Origin: Paulownia fortunei
Lineage: Eukaryota; Streptophyta; Magnoliopsida; Lamiales; Paulowniaceae
DNA length: 64,000 nt
Reading direction: 5' to 3'
NCBI GenBank assembly: GCA_019321725.1
Contig: CM033105.1
Coordinates: forward strand, 14,707,632 to 14,771,631
In this document: one piece after another, positions 14,101 to 25,995 of the stretch
Position numbering within the stretch: the first letter of the stretch is position 1
How the letters are laid out: every line of letters starts with the position of its first letter
Program-made: the position numbers and the translations under genes
Notes under the pieces: model-generated
Told to the model about the DNA's origin: nothing
Database searches by the model: none
Seen by the model: only the letters and a program-made list of their open reading frames with translations

Positions 14101-14590
14101 AGTTATGCAGATAAACGGAGAAAAGATCTAGAGTTTTCCATTGAGAATCATGTGTTCTTAAAAGTAGCTCCTATGAAAAGTGTCATGAGATTTGAAAGAA
14201 AGGAAAACTAAGCCCAAAGTATGTCGGCCCATTTGAGATTCTCGAAAGAGTTGGTGATAAATCTTATAGAGTGGCCTTACCTCCGTCATTATCTAGTGTT
14301 CACAATGTTTTCCATGTATCTATGTTGAGAAAGTATATTTCAAACCTTTCTCATGTGTTAAGTTATGAACTATTGGAATTGACTCCTGATTTAGTCTATG
14401 AAGAGAAACCAGTGCAACTTCTAGATCAGAAGGAAAAAAGAGTTGAGAAAGAAAAAGATTTAATTTGTTAAAGTATTGTGGATGAATTATTTTATAGAAG
14501 AGGCCACATGCGAAAGAGAAGAAGAAATGGAAAGAAAATATCCAGAATTATTTGGTACGTTAAATTTCGAGGATGAAATTTTTATAAAGA
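11161..14590 (+). pseudogene. Tekay-type pol (PR-RT-RH-INT-chromodomain), broken
   Basis: Protease (11200-11500) has LIDFGSTHSF, so the D-S/T-G active site reads D-F-G. Reverse transcriptase (11800-12500) shows [29 protein letters not shown] and the catalytic FIDDIL at about 12270. Stops lie at 12148, 12358 and about 12454. RNase H (12700-12880) keeps VVYSDA and [10 protein letters not shown], but a small deletion with a frame change at about 12885 removes the usual TDHKS block with its catalytic aspartate. Integrase has the HHCC finger (13320-13440, ending CLTCQ) and a core with ITMDF, VFDRDSKF and HPQSDGQSERV, so D, D and E are all present. Near the end VLWMNYFIEEATCERE (14475-14530) is a chromodomain in which an expected tryptophan is cysteine. 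Most stops look like C-to-T changes at CG or CHG sites. Confidence 0.88.
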
Positions 14591-14599
14591 AGAAAGGAT
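14582..14599 (+). other. Polypurine tract of Tekay-type element
   Basis: A purine-rich stretch (AAAGAAGAAAGGA) immediately precedes the 3' LTR start, as expected for the second-strand primer. It follows the typical AATTTCGAGGATGAAATTT lead-in. Confidence 0.75.
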
Positions 14600-16978
14600 T
14601 GTAATGCTCAATTCTCTCCTACACAGCTAATAATAAGCATCTTGCATGAATATGTATTTAATCAATGTGCATTATTGAATTATGGCATACAAATAGCATG
14701 ATTTCACGAACATGAATAATTATTATTATATGCTCCAATTATGCTTTAACATGCATTAGTACATAAAATATGAGATCAAACTTTTGTTTCTTGATTTAAC
14801 ATATTCCTTAAGTGCCTTTTTGTAGTGAAAAGCTAGGTATCTCGATTAAGGAAGATTGATGTGTTGAATGGCCATGAAATAAATTATTTGTATTGCTCCA
14901 TACTTGTTGCATTCTAAAGTGATTATTTGCCTAAATATTTGCTTTAAATATGTTACATTTGGCTAAAAACTAAAAGTATGCAAAATGGTGCAATTTGATT
15001 GGTTGGGTGACTAGGTTGCATGAAACCATTTTAAATCGCATCGCACTTGATTATAACACCAAAGCATCAATTTTTATCATCTCCCTAGCCTATAAACGTG
15101 GCTTTTTGCATGAGAAGACACCAAGCATGAGTCAACCAATCATCACCCTCCACTTATCTCTCTTTGAAATGGCAAACAAGTTATTTTTAGCCATGTTTTC
15201 TTGTGGAAGCTCCTAAAAAATGACCAGCCCTTATTTTTTAAATTTCTACACTCTCATACTCACAAAAATTGAATTCAATCCATAGGAATCCATAAAAATA
15301 CAAACTAGAACAAGTTTCTACCCTTTTTACCCTTTTTGGAGTTTAATTCCAATCTAATCAAGGTATATTCTTTTTCAATATTTCTTATGATGAATTTATG
15401 ATATCTTGGATGGTTACATGTTTTAGTATCTTTTTGTATGATTGAAAACTTAAGTGGTTATACTTGAAGTCAAAACAAAGCTAGTTAAGTTAGTTTCGAG
15501 CAAAATTGATAGTCTTGTGAAATATGCTTAATTTACTTATTTCTATCATTCTTGTAACGCTTATATTATGTTTGGAAGTTCCTATGAATGATTGAGAATA
15601 ATAGAAAGTAGTTTGCTTAATTGATGGTTAGAGTTAATTTAAGTTAGAATCGAGTTTACTCATGTTAATTTGAATTATGTGCATGTTTTAGGGGTTGTCT
15701 TAATAATTATGTTTGAATTATTAGTTATTTAATGACTGCCCTAATGTTTAATGCCTTGAAAATATGAAGTATGTAATTGATATGAATTGTTTACAAAAGA
15801 TTAAAAAGTTTGTATAAACTTTAACTAGAATATAATAAATAATTTATAAAAAAGATATTAAATGGTACATGATTTGATTGTGTTAGACCTTTAACACATC
15901 TCATCTTCCAAAGAGATCAATCTTTTCACTTGCCACAAAGTGGACTTGAGGTAAGTTGAAACTTTCATTTGCTGTATCACAAGAATCATATAATGTTATT
16001 CATGTTTCAATGTGATTGTCATTATTTGTCAAGTGATGTAATAATTGATGCATTTATGGTTATGAAGCATGATACTATTAAGAATATAATGATTTTTTTG
16101 AAAAAGAAGTATGGTACTTGATTGATGATAGGGTAGATAAGGGACGCGGGAGGGACCGGCGTACCTAATAAATGGTGGTAAATAGTTGAGGTTGAAAAAT
16201 TGGTATAGGAAAGCCACTTGTTGCAATAGATGAAGTTAGACATTTTGAATCATGAAATGAGGTTGAAACATACCTATGTGATGTTGCAACAAGACTAGTA
16301 GTATTTTATGACTTGTATGAAGATAGTTATAGTCAATTTTAAATAGAAGACCACATGAATTGCTAACATATTCCTCTTCATCTTCCTCCTAACTTCTCTT
16401 AGATTTTTCATCACTCTAAGTGGTGTTGAAAGAACGACCCATCCATTAGAGTGTTGTGACACATTAGTTAGGTACCGCACTTCAAGGGCCCTAAAGAATG
16501 ATTCATGAATGAAAGTTATTAAATTGAATAATGCATTTAATGATTTATGAGATGTGCATGTATGCTATTTGTTATTGCATCTATTTCACCTTACTGAACC
16601 TTTAGCTCATTAGATTCATGTGATGCAGGTGAAAATGTACATGTTTAGAGGTTGACTGAGTCTCTAGAGTGGCCGAATAGAGATTTGTTCATATGCCATG
16701 CTTCGAGCTGTATTGTAGTCTATTTTGAAAACTCTGTTTTGTTTTTTTAATTAGCTGCTCTGTTATGGTTTTGTAAATAGATGTACTTAGTTTTGATTTA
16801 TGTATATGGTGTGTCTACAATGAAATGAAACAATAAATGAATTCAAGTTCTTTCTCTTATAGTCAAAAAGGGGAACTTTCATTAAAACCATAACTCTAGT
16901 ACTGATGAAAAGTTAACATTTCTTGACTTAATTGTATTAGCTTGTTTAGGTTCTACAGTTAGGTTAAGGGGTGTTACA
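14600..16978 (+). repeat. 3' LTR of Tekay-type element
   Basis: It starts TGTAATGCTC and ends GGGTGTTACA, partner of 7702-9999. Where the 5' LTR has about 110 bp (about 9375-9485), this copy has about 245 bp of unrelated sequence (about 16217-16462). That sequence begins CTTGTTGCAA, and an inverted copy TTGCAACAAG lies at 16284-16293. The remainder aligns closely with the 5' LTR. Confidence 0.88.
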
Positions 16979-17339
16979 GTTCGTAGATAAACTCTATATC
17001 TATAATCCCATGAAGTTTTTAGAACCTTTATTGCATCATATCATTTTATTTCTTAGTCACATTACTATCCATTGGTCCCATTACAACATTTATTGAAAAC
17101 CTTTTGATTTCGTATAGTGCATTCGGTGTAGTGGAGATTTGTACCAAAGAAAGAGCATATGATGTTTAACTCTTCCATTATAGATTGGGTGATGGTTTTC
17201 ATGAGGTTCTATGGGAATTCACTTATTTGAAACATGTATGGTTTCGTCACTTTTGAATGATTAATGGTTAGATTTAACACTTGTTTGGTTTTATTTTTAT
17301 ATTACTTTTTTGCTCCATGAGAATAATGGTTGGAAGTTA
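16979..17339. other. Unassigned sequence next to Tekay 3' LTR
   Basis: There is no coding frame or match to the other repeats in the window that I can see. It lies between the Tekay element and the partial LTR copy that follows. Confidence 0.4.
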
Positions 17340-18571
17340 GTTATCATAGGTGTTTGTGGGTATCACTGCTGGAAACCCTTATGAGACTATAACTTGTCCT
17401 CTATGGGCCACCTAACTCGTCCAAGTGTGTGCATTGGAAAAAATCTATCTATGCTAACATATCTCATTAAATCAAGCATATCTTTCTCCTCAATGATTGG
17501 AATTAGGTGATTTAAGTTGAAAAATGAAGCTAATAGACAAATCTACAACTTTTATGTTGATTAATTTTCTAAATTAAGTTGATTGTATGGAGAAAAATGT
17601 GGAAAAATTCAGATTTGAAAGCGGCATGTGAATTTAGAGCACCATTGAAGTTAATTTGGAGTTTGGAGTGAATTTGGAGATGCCAATTTAGACACTTTTC
17701 TACTATAAATAGGGGTTCTTAGATGGTATTCAAGATACACAAAAACTTTTAGAGGGGGAAAGAAAGTTTTATTGTTGTCTTTCTTTAGGCTATATTTTCT
17801 AGTAGTAATGTAAGTTTTCTAATAGTAATAGAAATGTATTCTCTAATTTTTCTTCTATTTTTAGTCTTTTCTACTTTCATTATATCTTTCTAAATTTCAT
17901 TTAGCCAAGGAGAAAGGGTGAACCTCTTAATGAAGGAAGAAGAACGGTTATAAAGGTGCATAATGTTCAGGTGTGTTGTATTATTATTTTAATTTTTAAT
18001 TGAAACCCTCCTTGTTTTGTAGTAATTCTTGATTTATGTATCTCCAATGGTACAACAAATACTTAGGTTCATTTAGCTTATTATACGGTTCTACCCCACC
18101 GATTGCTAATGTAAAACCTTAATTTATTGTAGACAAAGGTGTGAATAAATACTTTATCACATAAATAAGTGTTGGTGTTAAAACATTTCTTGTTTTGTGG
18201 TGATTCTTGATTTATTATCTCCAATGGCACAAAAAATACTTTGGTTCATTTAGCATATCGTATGGTTATATCCCACCGACTACTAACATGAAGCCTTGAT
18301 TTGTTGTAAACAAAGATGTGTATAAATACTTGGTCCCATAAACAAGTATTGGTATTAAGAGATAATTTACAAACAGTAAGACAATATCATGATTACCTTA
18401 ATGCATAAGCTATTTGATAACATCTTTCCATTGGAAGCTTCATTATGTATGAATTCCAATTGTGGCATTTAAAAGAGGTAAAAATAATAAATAATCGTTC
18501 ATCTATCCAAAACTCAAAAGCAAATCCCTAATCCTCAGTACTTTTATTACTTCGATTTCTTAGTTATAGTG
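17340..18571 (+). repeat. Partial Athila/Tat-like LTR, copy A
   Basis: This segment is clearly homologous to about 23010-24390 (copy B). Both have a TATA box (TATAAATAGGGG at 17704) after a run of TTTGGAGT words. Then come AAGAAAGTTTTATTGTTGTC and, downstream, tandem units of about 178 bp (two here, from 18022 and 18200; three in copy B). It lacks the left end of copy B (19676-19922) and its last 140 bp, stopping abruptly at 18571 against LINE sequence. The position of the TATA box suggests promoter direction on +. Confidence 0.7.
17704..17715 (+). promoter_or_regulatory. TATA box of LTR copy A
   Basis: TATAAATAGGGG, conserved in the homologous LTR at 23385. It lies about 50 bp before a shared leader-like sequence, so it probably is the LTR promoter. 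Confidence 0.6.
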
Positions 18572-19675
18572 GTGCTCCAAGATAAATAATGCAGAGTTTT
18601 GAAAAAGAGAAATGAGTAAAGTATTTCAACCATTGGATCTTCAAAGGCACCTACTCGCTTACCTGCAAAAAAAAAAAGAACTTTTATTTGCACTAATTAA
18701 TTGGCTCGATGCCTTCTCATATCTACAAAAAAATTACATCAAAAGCTTTATACCTTTTTCATTTGCTTGTGTGAAAATAATCACATCATCTGCATAAGCC
18801 AAATGCGAAACAAGACAACCTTCCGCAGATTTGAATCTAAGTAAAGAATTTTAGGAATATAAACTATTCAACCCTCTTGACAAAACATCAGCAACCAATA
18901 TAAATAAAGTCAGAGATAATGGAACATTTTGTTGAAAGCCAGTTTGGATTTAAAAAATTTCATTGCTTTTCTATTAATCAAAATCGAAAGCCACGCATTC
19001 TCAATATAATTTCGAAAAAATAAATCCATTGGCCAGAGAACCTAATGCTCTTCAATACCTCGTACAAAAACAATGATTGCACTTGTTGATATGCCTTAGT
19101 CATATCTAATTTGAGAATTATAATCCCCTTTTTAAATTTATAATCAATATAATGAGTGAGTTTGAGAGATAATAAAATATTATCACCTATCAACTGTCTA
19201 ACAACAAAAAGTAATTTGATTCGTAGATATAATCTTCGGAAGAACATTGGCAAGTTTATTGCAAAGTATCTTGGAAAAATAATTGTTACCTACATCACAT
19301 AAACTGATTGGTCTATATTTGCTCCATACCTTAAGGTTATTGACCTTCAAAACATGTACAATCGAGGTGGCAGTGAAACTCCTAGGTGTTGGTATTCCAT
19401 TGAAGAATTCAGTGCACGTTTCATAAGCATCCCCTGCAATAAAATCCTAACATACTTGGAAAGAAAGTGAGGAGAACCCATTCGGTCCTGCAACACTATG
19501 TGGATCAATATCAAACACAACACCTTAACTTCCTCCGAAGATGGAGCACTGCATAGAGAATGAACATCTGTCTCAATTTAAAGCCGCTGCAAACAATCAA
19601 AATTTGAATTCTGGAAATTAGTGTAAGAAGTTGTTCAAAGAATTTGACAACTGAATCATGCAAGCGAGAAGGTTT
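18572..19675 (-). pseudogene. Plant L1 LINE ORF2, reverse transcriptase fragment
   Basis: On the minus strand the translated pieces match the plant L1 RT in order: PSRLHDSVVKFFEQLLT (19625-19675), DPHSVAGPNGFSS, RSFTATSIV, YRPISLCDVG, LIGDNILLSLKLTHYI, LDMTKAYQQV and the catalytic AYADDVIIFTQANEK at about 18770-18797. Several stops and frameshifts interrupt it. The fragment ends at 18571 inside the RT, joined directly to LTR copy A without a poly(A) tail, so the LINE 3' end is missing. It continues the LINE piece at 24531-25990: the text before the insertion (EPATTLK) runs into this part. Confidence 0.85.
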
Positions 19676-19927
19676 TGATAAGTGTATATTTTGACATATT
19701 TTTGTATCAAAACTTTTATACTTTTCTTACTTTATTCTTGTTAATATTATAGTTTTATTATTATTTTATATTAGGGAATCAATGAACAAAAAGAGATAAA
19801 AAAGAGCAAAAATAAAATAAAAAGACAATACATTTCGTAAGCAAGTTGAGAGATAATATTTCATTAGATCAAAGAAACATCACAATTAAAAAAAAGGCCA
19901 CTTTTGCCTAAGTCCATCATGTGTAGA

Positions 19928-22860
19928 TATGATACCCGAGCCACTTACTACTCATATGGCCAAACATGATTCATGCATTACATGTTAATTGCGTACTATT
20001 TGCATTGATATGACGTCATATAATTTATTTTATTTTATACGGCATTTTTAATCATTACACTTAATTTTGAAGCTCTCGCACGGTATTGATTATCCAATCC
20101 CCTAACCTAAGTGGTTGATTTTGTATTGAGATAAGAAGAAATTGATGTATCAATATAGTGAATAGTGCTAGGTTACATGTGGTAACCTTAGGAGTTCGAA
20201 AGGTGTCACCGAAAAGTTTATAGAAAGTAAGTCGGTTCGATCATGAATTTTAATATTATATGTATATTTAAATCATATACTTGGGACAACTAGACATACA
20301 ATATTATAATTTAAATGTTATATAACTAGGTTCATAGGTTTGTAACACTATCGGTGTACAAACTTATTAATCGGGCAAGAACCAACGATTTTTGGGTGAA
20401 GAACCTAATGAACAGATATAGGAATTAGCTATGGGAATGAATGGTGATAAAGATAGGTTGCAAAAAAATAGGAATATGTGAGACACACAATATTAGGGTT
20501 GCAAGATAAGAGAGAAAATTAGATTATACCATTACATGCCACCTCAAGCTTATGCCACCTCATGCTTAGACTTATCAAGCTAGCACCTCAACCTATTCTT
20601 CACTCTTAAGCTAACAACCACAACTTGAACTTTATTCTAAACCATTTCATCTTCTAAATACATGGAAAAATATCTCTAAATAGGTCCTAAGTGATTCCAA
20701 CCGAAAAAGGAGGCAAAACAAGCAAAGAGAAGGAGAAATAACCAAGTTCAAGTAGAAAACTGTGCAAGGTGAGCTTAACCTACGGGTTTGGCATGACTTT
20801 CAGATTTATTTTGAGGTTTATTATCTTATTAAGTTTTGAATATTATTTATAAATGTGTTAGGATGTTATTAGATAGGCTTTGATGCATAAATAAAAGGTT
20901 TTTGGTTGGAAATATTTGATAGAAAACACTTGTGCTAGAAACTGTCACCTTCCTGTATTCTTGTGTTTTAGGTTTCAAAAGTGTATGGTATGTTGAATAA
21001 AACCTGTAATTATCATTATATACATGTTTATATATGAGTTAAGAGTATTGGAATGAATTTTGATCAGTTAGAAATTGAAATAGAGAACGATATTGGAGAA
21101 ACACTGAAACTGCCAAAGTAGCAAAATCTGTTTTGGTGTGCTGTGAAGGAGACTGAATTAGGGGAGCTAAATCCATTAGTTTTGGAAATAATATAGCCTG
21201 GTTGTCCCTGTGTATATGTTATATAAGTGTGGTAAAAAGTTGGGAGAGATTGAATATATGTAATGGTGCCAAAACCATTAATGTCATGAAGTGTTCAAAA
21301 CTGTCACGGTAGGAAAACAATCTGTTTTAGTATGTTGTGAAGAGAGCTGAACTTAGGAAGCTATATCCATGATTTTTATCAATTATATGATATTGTTACA
21401 TTTATATACATGTTATCTAAGTGTGGTAAAAATTTGGAAGTGATTGGATATGTTTAGGGATGCCAAAATTATCATGCAACTAAAATGGATAGCAAGTAAA
21501 TATGAAAATGTGAATCTGTCCCATTTGATAACTTAGTATATTTCAACCTAGACATGTTGCTATTGAATGTTAACAATTAGGTACATGATATTAGAGTTAT
21601 AATACTTCAATTATATGATGTTTACATGTATCTAAGATGAGAAATTAAGGTATTGGAGGGACTAGATTGAGTTCTAGTTTGTAAAACCTAGATAGCTTAG
21701 TGTTTAAGGTCTTAGTATGATATTCTATGCTTTCAACTTGCTAAATTGGGAATGGTGCTTGATGTTGGTAATATTACAGGCTATTTTACATGTAAGATTG
21801 GAGGAAACAATAAACAAATCTAGAGTAAGCCACCAACCAAGTGAAAGGTAAGTAAAGATTCATTTGCAACTACAATGCATAGACATAGTAAATGTGTTAT
21901 TTATATGTAATATCATAGATCATATATGCAAAGCAGAGGACACACATTACTATCATTCATGTCCATTGAGCATACATACATAAGCATTGGCACATGCATG
22001 CATCATATACGAGTATTGTGATAAATCTTGCATTGCACGGCATGATTCTGAGAAAGAAAAATATTTTGCTGACCACTACTAGTGCACCGAAGCATGGATG
22101 GATTTGCATAGTTTTATGCATGAATTTGTAGGTTCACGTGCATGAATTTACATGTGTATGAGTATGCATGGATTGCATGCTTATATAATTATTGGCCATT
22201 AGATTATGGCGGTGTACAGAGCTCTTTTTCGGTGTATGGGATAGTAGCGTTAGTTAGGGGCCCAAGAAAGAAATGATTTTGAGAGAAATATTTGATGCAT
22301 AAAATTGCATTATGGGCATAGCATTTTGAGATGCATGACTTGATATTATGGATTATTCTTTAACATGCATAATCATTACTTATTGAGCGTTAACTCATAT
22401 AATTTATGTATTGTAGGTGAGTACGATGACGGTTGAAGCATCTTTTACTGGCTGGGTAGCGGTTGGAGCTCCTGAAGGTGTCTGAAAGAGTATGTACATG
22501 GATGACCACCTGTTGGACTATTTTGTTGGCTTGTTATATTTTGAGTCTGTTGTATTATATTTTTAGACTGATACTATATTTCGCTTTTAAAAAAACTTTA
22601 CTGTAAATAAGTATGTAAATATTGGGTCACTGTGGGTGTTGTGCTTTTATATAAATACTGAAATTGCTATATACTTGACATGCGTTAGAAAGTATTTTAA
22701 ACAGAGTTGTGGCAAGTAAAAAATGATTTATCTTTTCTTAAAGTGTTACAAAAAAAAATATATATCCCATGCATGCACACAGGTTCTATCATGTTAAAGT
22801 AGTAATATGCAAATTTAAAGTATACTATATATCTAGTTGTGTAGTAATGGGGGTGTTATA
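19928..22860 (+). mobile_element. Solo LTR 1 of the 2.9-kb family
   Basis: It begins TATGATACCCGAGCC (TG mutated to TA) and ends GGGGGTGTTATA, flanked by a perfect GTAGA duplication (19923-19927 and 22861-22865). It is the reverse complement of the copies at 25996, 36135 and 61265. Orientation is inferred from the motif TTATTGAGCGTTAACTCAT (22379-22397), which sits in the same order as TTACTGAGCCTTTAGCTCAT in the Tekay LTR of known direction. That likeness and the GGGTGTTAYA end suggest a Tekay-like parent. No internal sequence is left, as expected after LTR-LTR recombination. Confidence 0.9.
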
Positions 22861-23681
22861 GTAGATAAAAATATATGCAAAAAATCACTTGAAATTTGCA
22901 AGTGATTGTTGGACTTGCATTAAATTCAAAATAAGCAAGTTTTCAAACTTGTATAATTTTTGTATTTTGAGCATAATCCATGTTGAAAAGCCCTATGGAT
23001 CTAATTCTTACTTTATTTGAAATTTAAGAGATAGAACTATAACTTTATTATTGAAAGTTTAGCCCATTTAGCCTTGATTATAGCAGAAAATTCATCCAAT
23101 TGTGTGTATTGAAAATAATTTATTTATATTGATATATCTCATTAAATCAAGCATAACTTTCTCCCTAGTGGTTAGAATTAGAAGATTTAAGTTGAAAAAT
23201 AAAGATAACAGACAAATATATATTTTTCATGTTGATCACTTTTCAAAAATCAGCTAATTTCATGGAGAAAAATGTGTGAGAAAAATCTGATCTAAAAAGG
23301 ACATGTGAATTTGGAGCATATTTGAAGTAAATTTGGAGTGCATTTGGAGTGAATTTGGAGATGCTAATTTAGGTACTCTGCTACTATAAATAGGGGCTCT
23401 TGGATATCATTGAAGACATACAAAAAATCCTTAAAGAGAAAAGAAAGTTTTATTGTTGTCTTTCTTTAAGCTAAATTTTTTAGTAGTAATAAAAATGTGT
23501 TCTCTAGTATTTCTTTTATTTTTAGTCTTTTCTACTTTCATTATATCTTTCTAAATTTTATTTTGCTGAGGACAAAAGGTAACCTCTTGATGGAGGAAGA
23601 TGAACGGTTATAAAGATGCATAATATCCAGGTGTGTTGTATTATTATTTTAATTCTTAATTGAAACCCTCCTTATTTTATA

Positions 23682-24180
23682 GTGATTCTTGATTTATGTA
23701 TCACCAATGGTACAACAAATACTTGAGTTCATTTCGCTTACTGTACGGTTCTACTACACCGATTGCTAACATAAAATCTTGATTTGTTGTAGATAAAGTG
23801 TGCATAAATATTTATTCAATAAATAAGTGTTGGCGTTAAAACCTTTCTTGTTTAGTGGTGATTCTTGATTTATGTGTCACCAATGACACAACAAATACTT
23901 GAGTTCATTTATCTTATTGTACGATTCTACTATACTGATTGCTAACGTGAAATATTGATTTGTTGTAGACTTAATCCCATAAATAAGTGTTGGCGTTAAA
24001 ACATTTTCTGTATTTAGTGGTGATTTTTTTTTTTGTATCACCAATGACATAAAAATATTGGGGTTCATTTAGCTTATTGTACGGTTCTACTACACTGACT
24101 GCCAATGTGAAATCTTAATTTGTTGTAGATAAATATGTGCATAAATACTTGATCCATAAACAAGTATTGTTGTTAAGAGA
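23682..24180 (+). repeat. Tandem repeat inside LTR copy B (about 165-176 bp, three units)
   Basis: Units begin GTGATTCTTGATTTATG at 23682, 23858 and 24020. Each contains ACCAATG, a TACGGTTCTACTACACCGA-like box and TTGATTTGTTGTAGA. Copy A has two units. The difference in number shows expansion or loss since the two LTRs separated. Confidence 0.8.
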
Positions 24181-24530
24181 TAATTTACATACAGTAAGAC
24201 AGTATCATGATTATCTTAATACATGAGCTATTTGATAACATCTTCCCATTGGAACCTTCATTATGTATGGATTCCAATAGTGATATTTAAAAGAGGTAGA
24301 AAGAATAAATAATCGTTCCTCTATCTAAAACTCAAGGGCGGATGCATAATCCTTAGTACTTTTATTACTTTGATTTCTTAATTATAGCATAATTTTTTTT
24401 ATAATCTAAACCACATTCAGTCCATCTTTTAAGAAATATAAACCCGAAAACTTCAAACAACTTTCCTGTGGATAGACCTCGAACTCTTGAGAAATTTATT
24501 ACTTGACACAATGTGTACTTGAGTTTGAAA

Positions 24531-25990
24531 CTTTAAAGTGGTAGCAGGTTCCACAATCATCTCACCCTCATCCTCAATATGATGGATCTTAGATTTCTAT
24601 CAGCATCTCTTTACTAAATAATAGGAGTAGGCAGTATTTTGTTCCCATCCTCTAACCATCCACAAGTTGATTTTTGCTTCTAATAGGACTCCTCATTAGG
24701 TGACGCCTGAGTAAGATGAGCCTTACACCATTTCAGATCAACCAAATTATCATCTGAGGGTGCAGAATTAAAACTTAGTTCAAGCTGATGTAAGGTCGTT
24801 TCTGCATCTTCCACACGATCAAATACGTTCCCACAAATTACCTTATTCCACCATTTAAGATGAGTTTTAATGCTAAAGAACCTCTACTGAAGGCCATACA
24901 TTCTCTTGGCAGGCAAAGATAATTCCCAAACACCTTTAATAGATTCTAGAAAATTAAGATGAGAGGTCCATGCATTCAAAAATCTAAAAGGTAAAGAGTT
25001 ACTCTCCTTGAAAGATTCCAAATCAAGCAACAAAAGACTGTGGTCCGAATGTTTATGGGCAAGGTGTTATTACATGTGGAAGTGAACAAATCAGACCTGC
25101 TAGGTTTATCAAAGCACGATCAAGCTACTTCCATTCCCAATTGCTGCACCAAGTGTATTAAGAGCCAACATACTTGGCATCAAGAAGTGTGCAATCCAAC
25201 ATCATATTACTGAAGTCTTCCATCAACCGCAATTGTATAGTCACATTGCCTTTGCACTCATTCATTTTCAATGTAGTTTTAAAATCACCAGTCATTACCC
25301 AAGGTTCTACACCATGATTCAAACTCCAAAGGCTATCTAATAACTCTATCCTTAATGATCTGGAATATTTTGTATAGACAAAGGTGGCAAAAAAATATCT
25401 TGGAAGTAATTGGGAAGAAATCCAAACATCCAAAAAATGCACCTCATTAATGTTAATCGAAATATCAAAATTACCCCTCTAAAAAATCCATATGTGATCA
25501 TTTATATTAGAGATAAAACTCATGAAACTAAAATTCTGAGCCATTTTCCTATTGTTAATTAATTTAATCTTTGGCTCTAAAATAACAACCACTTTGGGTT
25601 TTTTCTTTTTACAAACTTGCTTGAGTATACGTTGAGCTAAGTCATTATCTATTCTCCAAGTATTCAATATAATAATCTTCATTAAAATTTTGGAAGAGAA
25701 GAACAATCTGAAGAAGATTTAGCCATACTCCTACTTTAAATTTGAGAAACTGTAATAACCTACTTCCCAGTCTACCTAGTGGCATTTAGCACTTGAGCGT
25801 CCTCAAGAGAAAGACTCCGTCAATTCGAAGCACATTAGCTTATAAAAAGTTCATAGAATCAATCGTTGGGTCTTCTAACAAAAATAATTTCTCAACCACT
25901 ATGAGGCCAATTGCTTCCTTGAGTCATTTGTGGCCTGGTTCAAATCACAAACAACTAGATCATGATTCCTATCCGCTTTTACAGTTCTAG
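24531..25990 (-). pseudogene. Plant L1 LINE ORF2, endonuclease and linker
   Basis: The minus strand starts ORF2 near 25682 with MKIIILNTWRI (consensus MKI..WN.RG), the apurinic endonuclease N-terminus. Next come VVVILEPKI (catalytic Glu), ATFVYTKYSRSLR, PWVMTGDFKTTL (the usual GDFNT asparagine is lysine), LDCTLLDAKYVG and HKHSDHSLLL at about 25040 (catalytic SDH). A spacer follows with SNSLPFRFLNAW, CNVF-like text, ECGWLEDGNK and EDEGEMIVEPATTLK, stopping at 24531. Upstream of 25706 the remainder to 25990 is LINE sequence between ORF1 and the endonuclease. Frameshifts and the altered GDFN motif indicate a dead copy. Confidence 0.82.
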
Positions 25991-25995
25991 GTTAG

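Larger units (their letters stand above)
7702..16978 (+). mobile_element. Ty3 chromovirus (Tekay-type), full-length but inactive
   Basis: Two long direct repeats (7702-9999 and 14600-16978) flank a 4.6-kb interior. The interior has a tRNA-Met-type primer site, gag, protease, reverse transcriptase, RNase H, integrase and a C-terminal chromodomain, then a polypurine stretch. This order (integrase last) defines Ty3 elements. The GARFEDE-like tail next to the polypurine tract and LTRs over 2 kb point to the Tekay lineage. Both LTRs begin TGTAATG and end TGTTRCA. The flanking 5-mers (CTTCA left, GTTCG right) agree at only three positions, so the target duplication is decayed or the ends were rearranged. 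Confidence 0.9.
19676..24530 (+). mobile_element. Solo LTR of an Athila/Tat-like Ty3 element (copy B), inside LINE
   Basis: It begins TGATAAGTGTATATTTTG and ends near GTGTACTTGAGTTTGAAA. This start, and the CCTGTGGATAGACCTCGAACTC phrase just before the end, are familiar from long LTRs of plant Athila/Tat-type Ty3 elements. Minus the nested LTR (19928-22860) and one 5-bp duplication it is about 1.9 kb. LINE coding sequence is on both sides and reads through if the insert is removed. The TATA box at 23385 sets the + direction. I could not identify a perfect 5-bp duplication (GGTTT on the left, ACTTT or CTTTA on the right). The TG...CA ends are decayed on the right. Confidence 0.65.
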
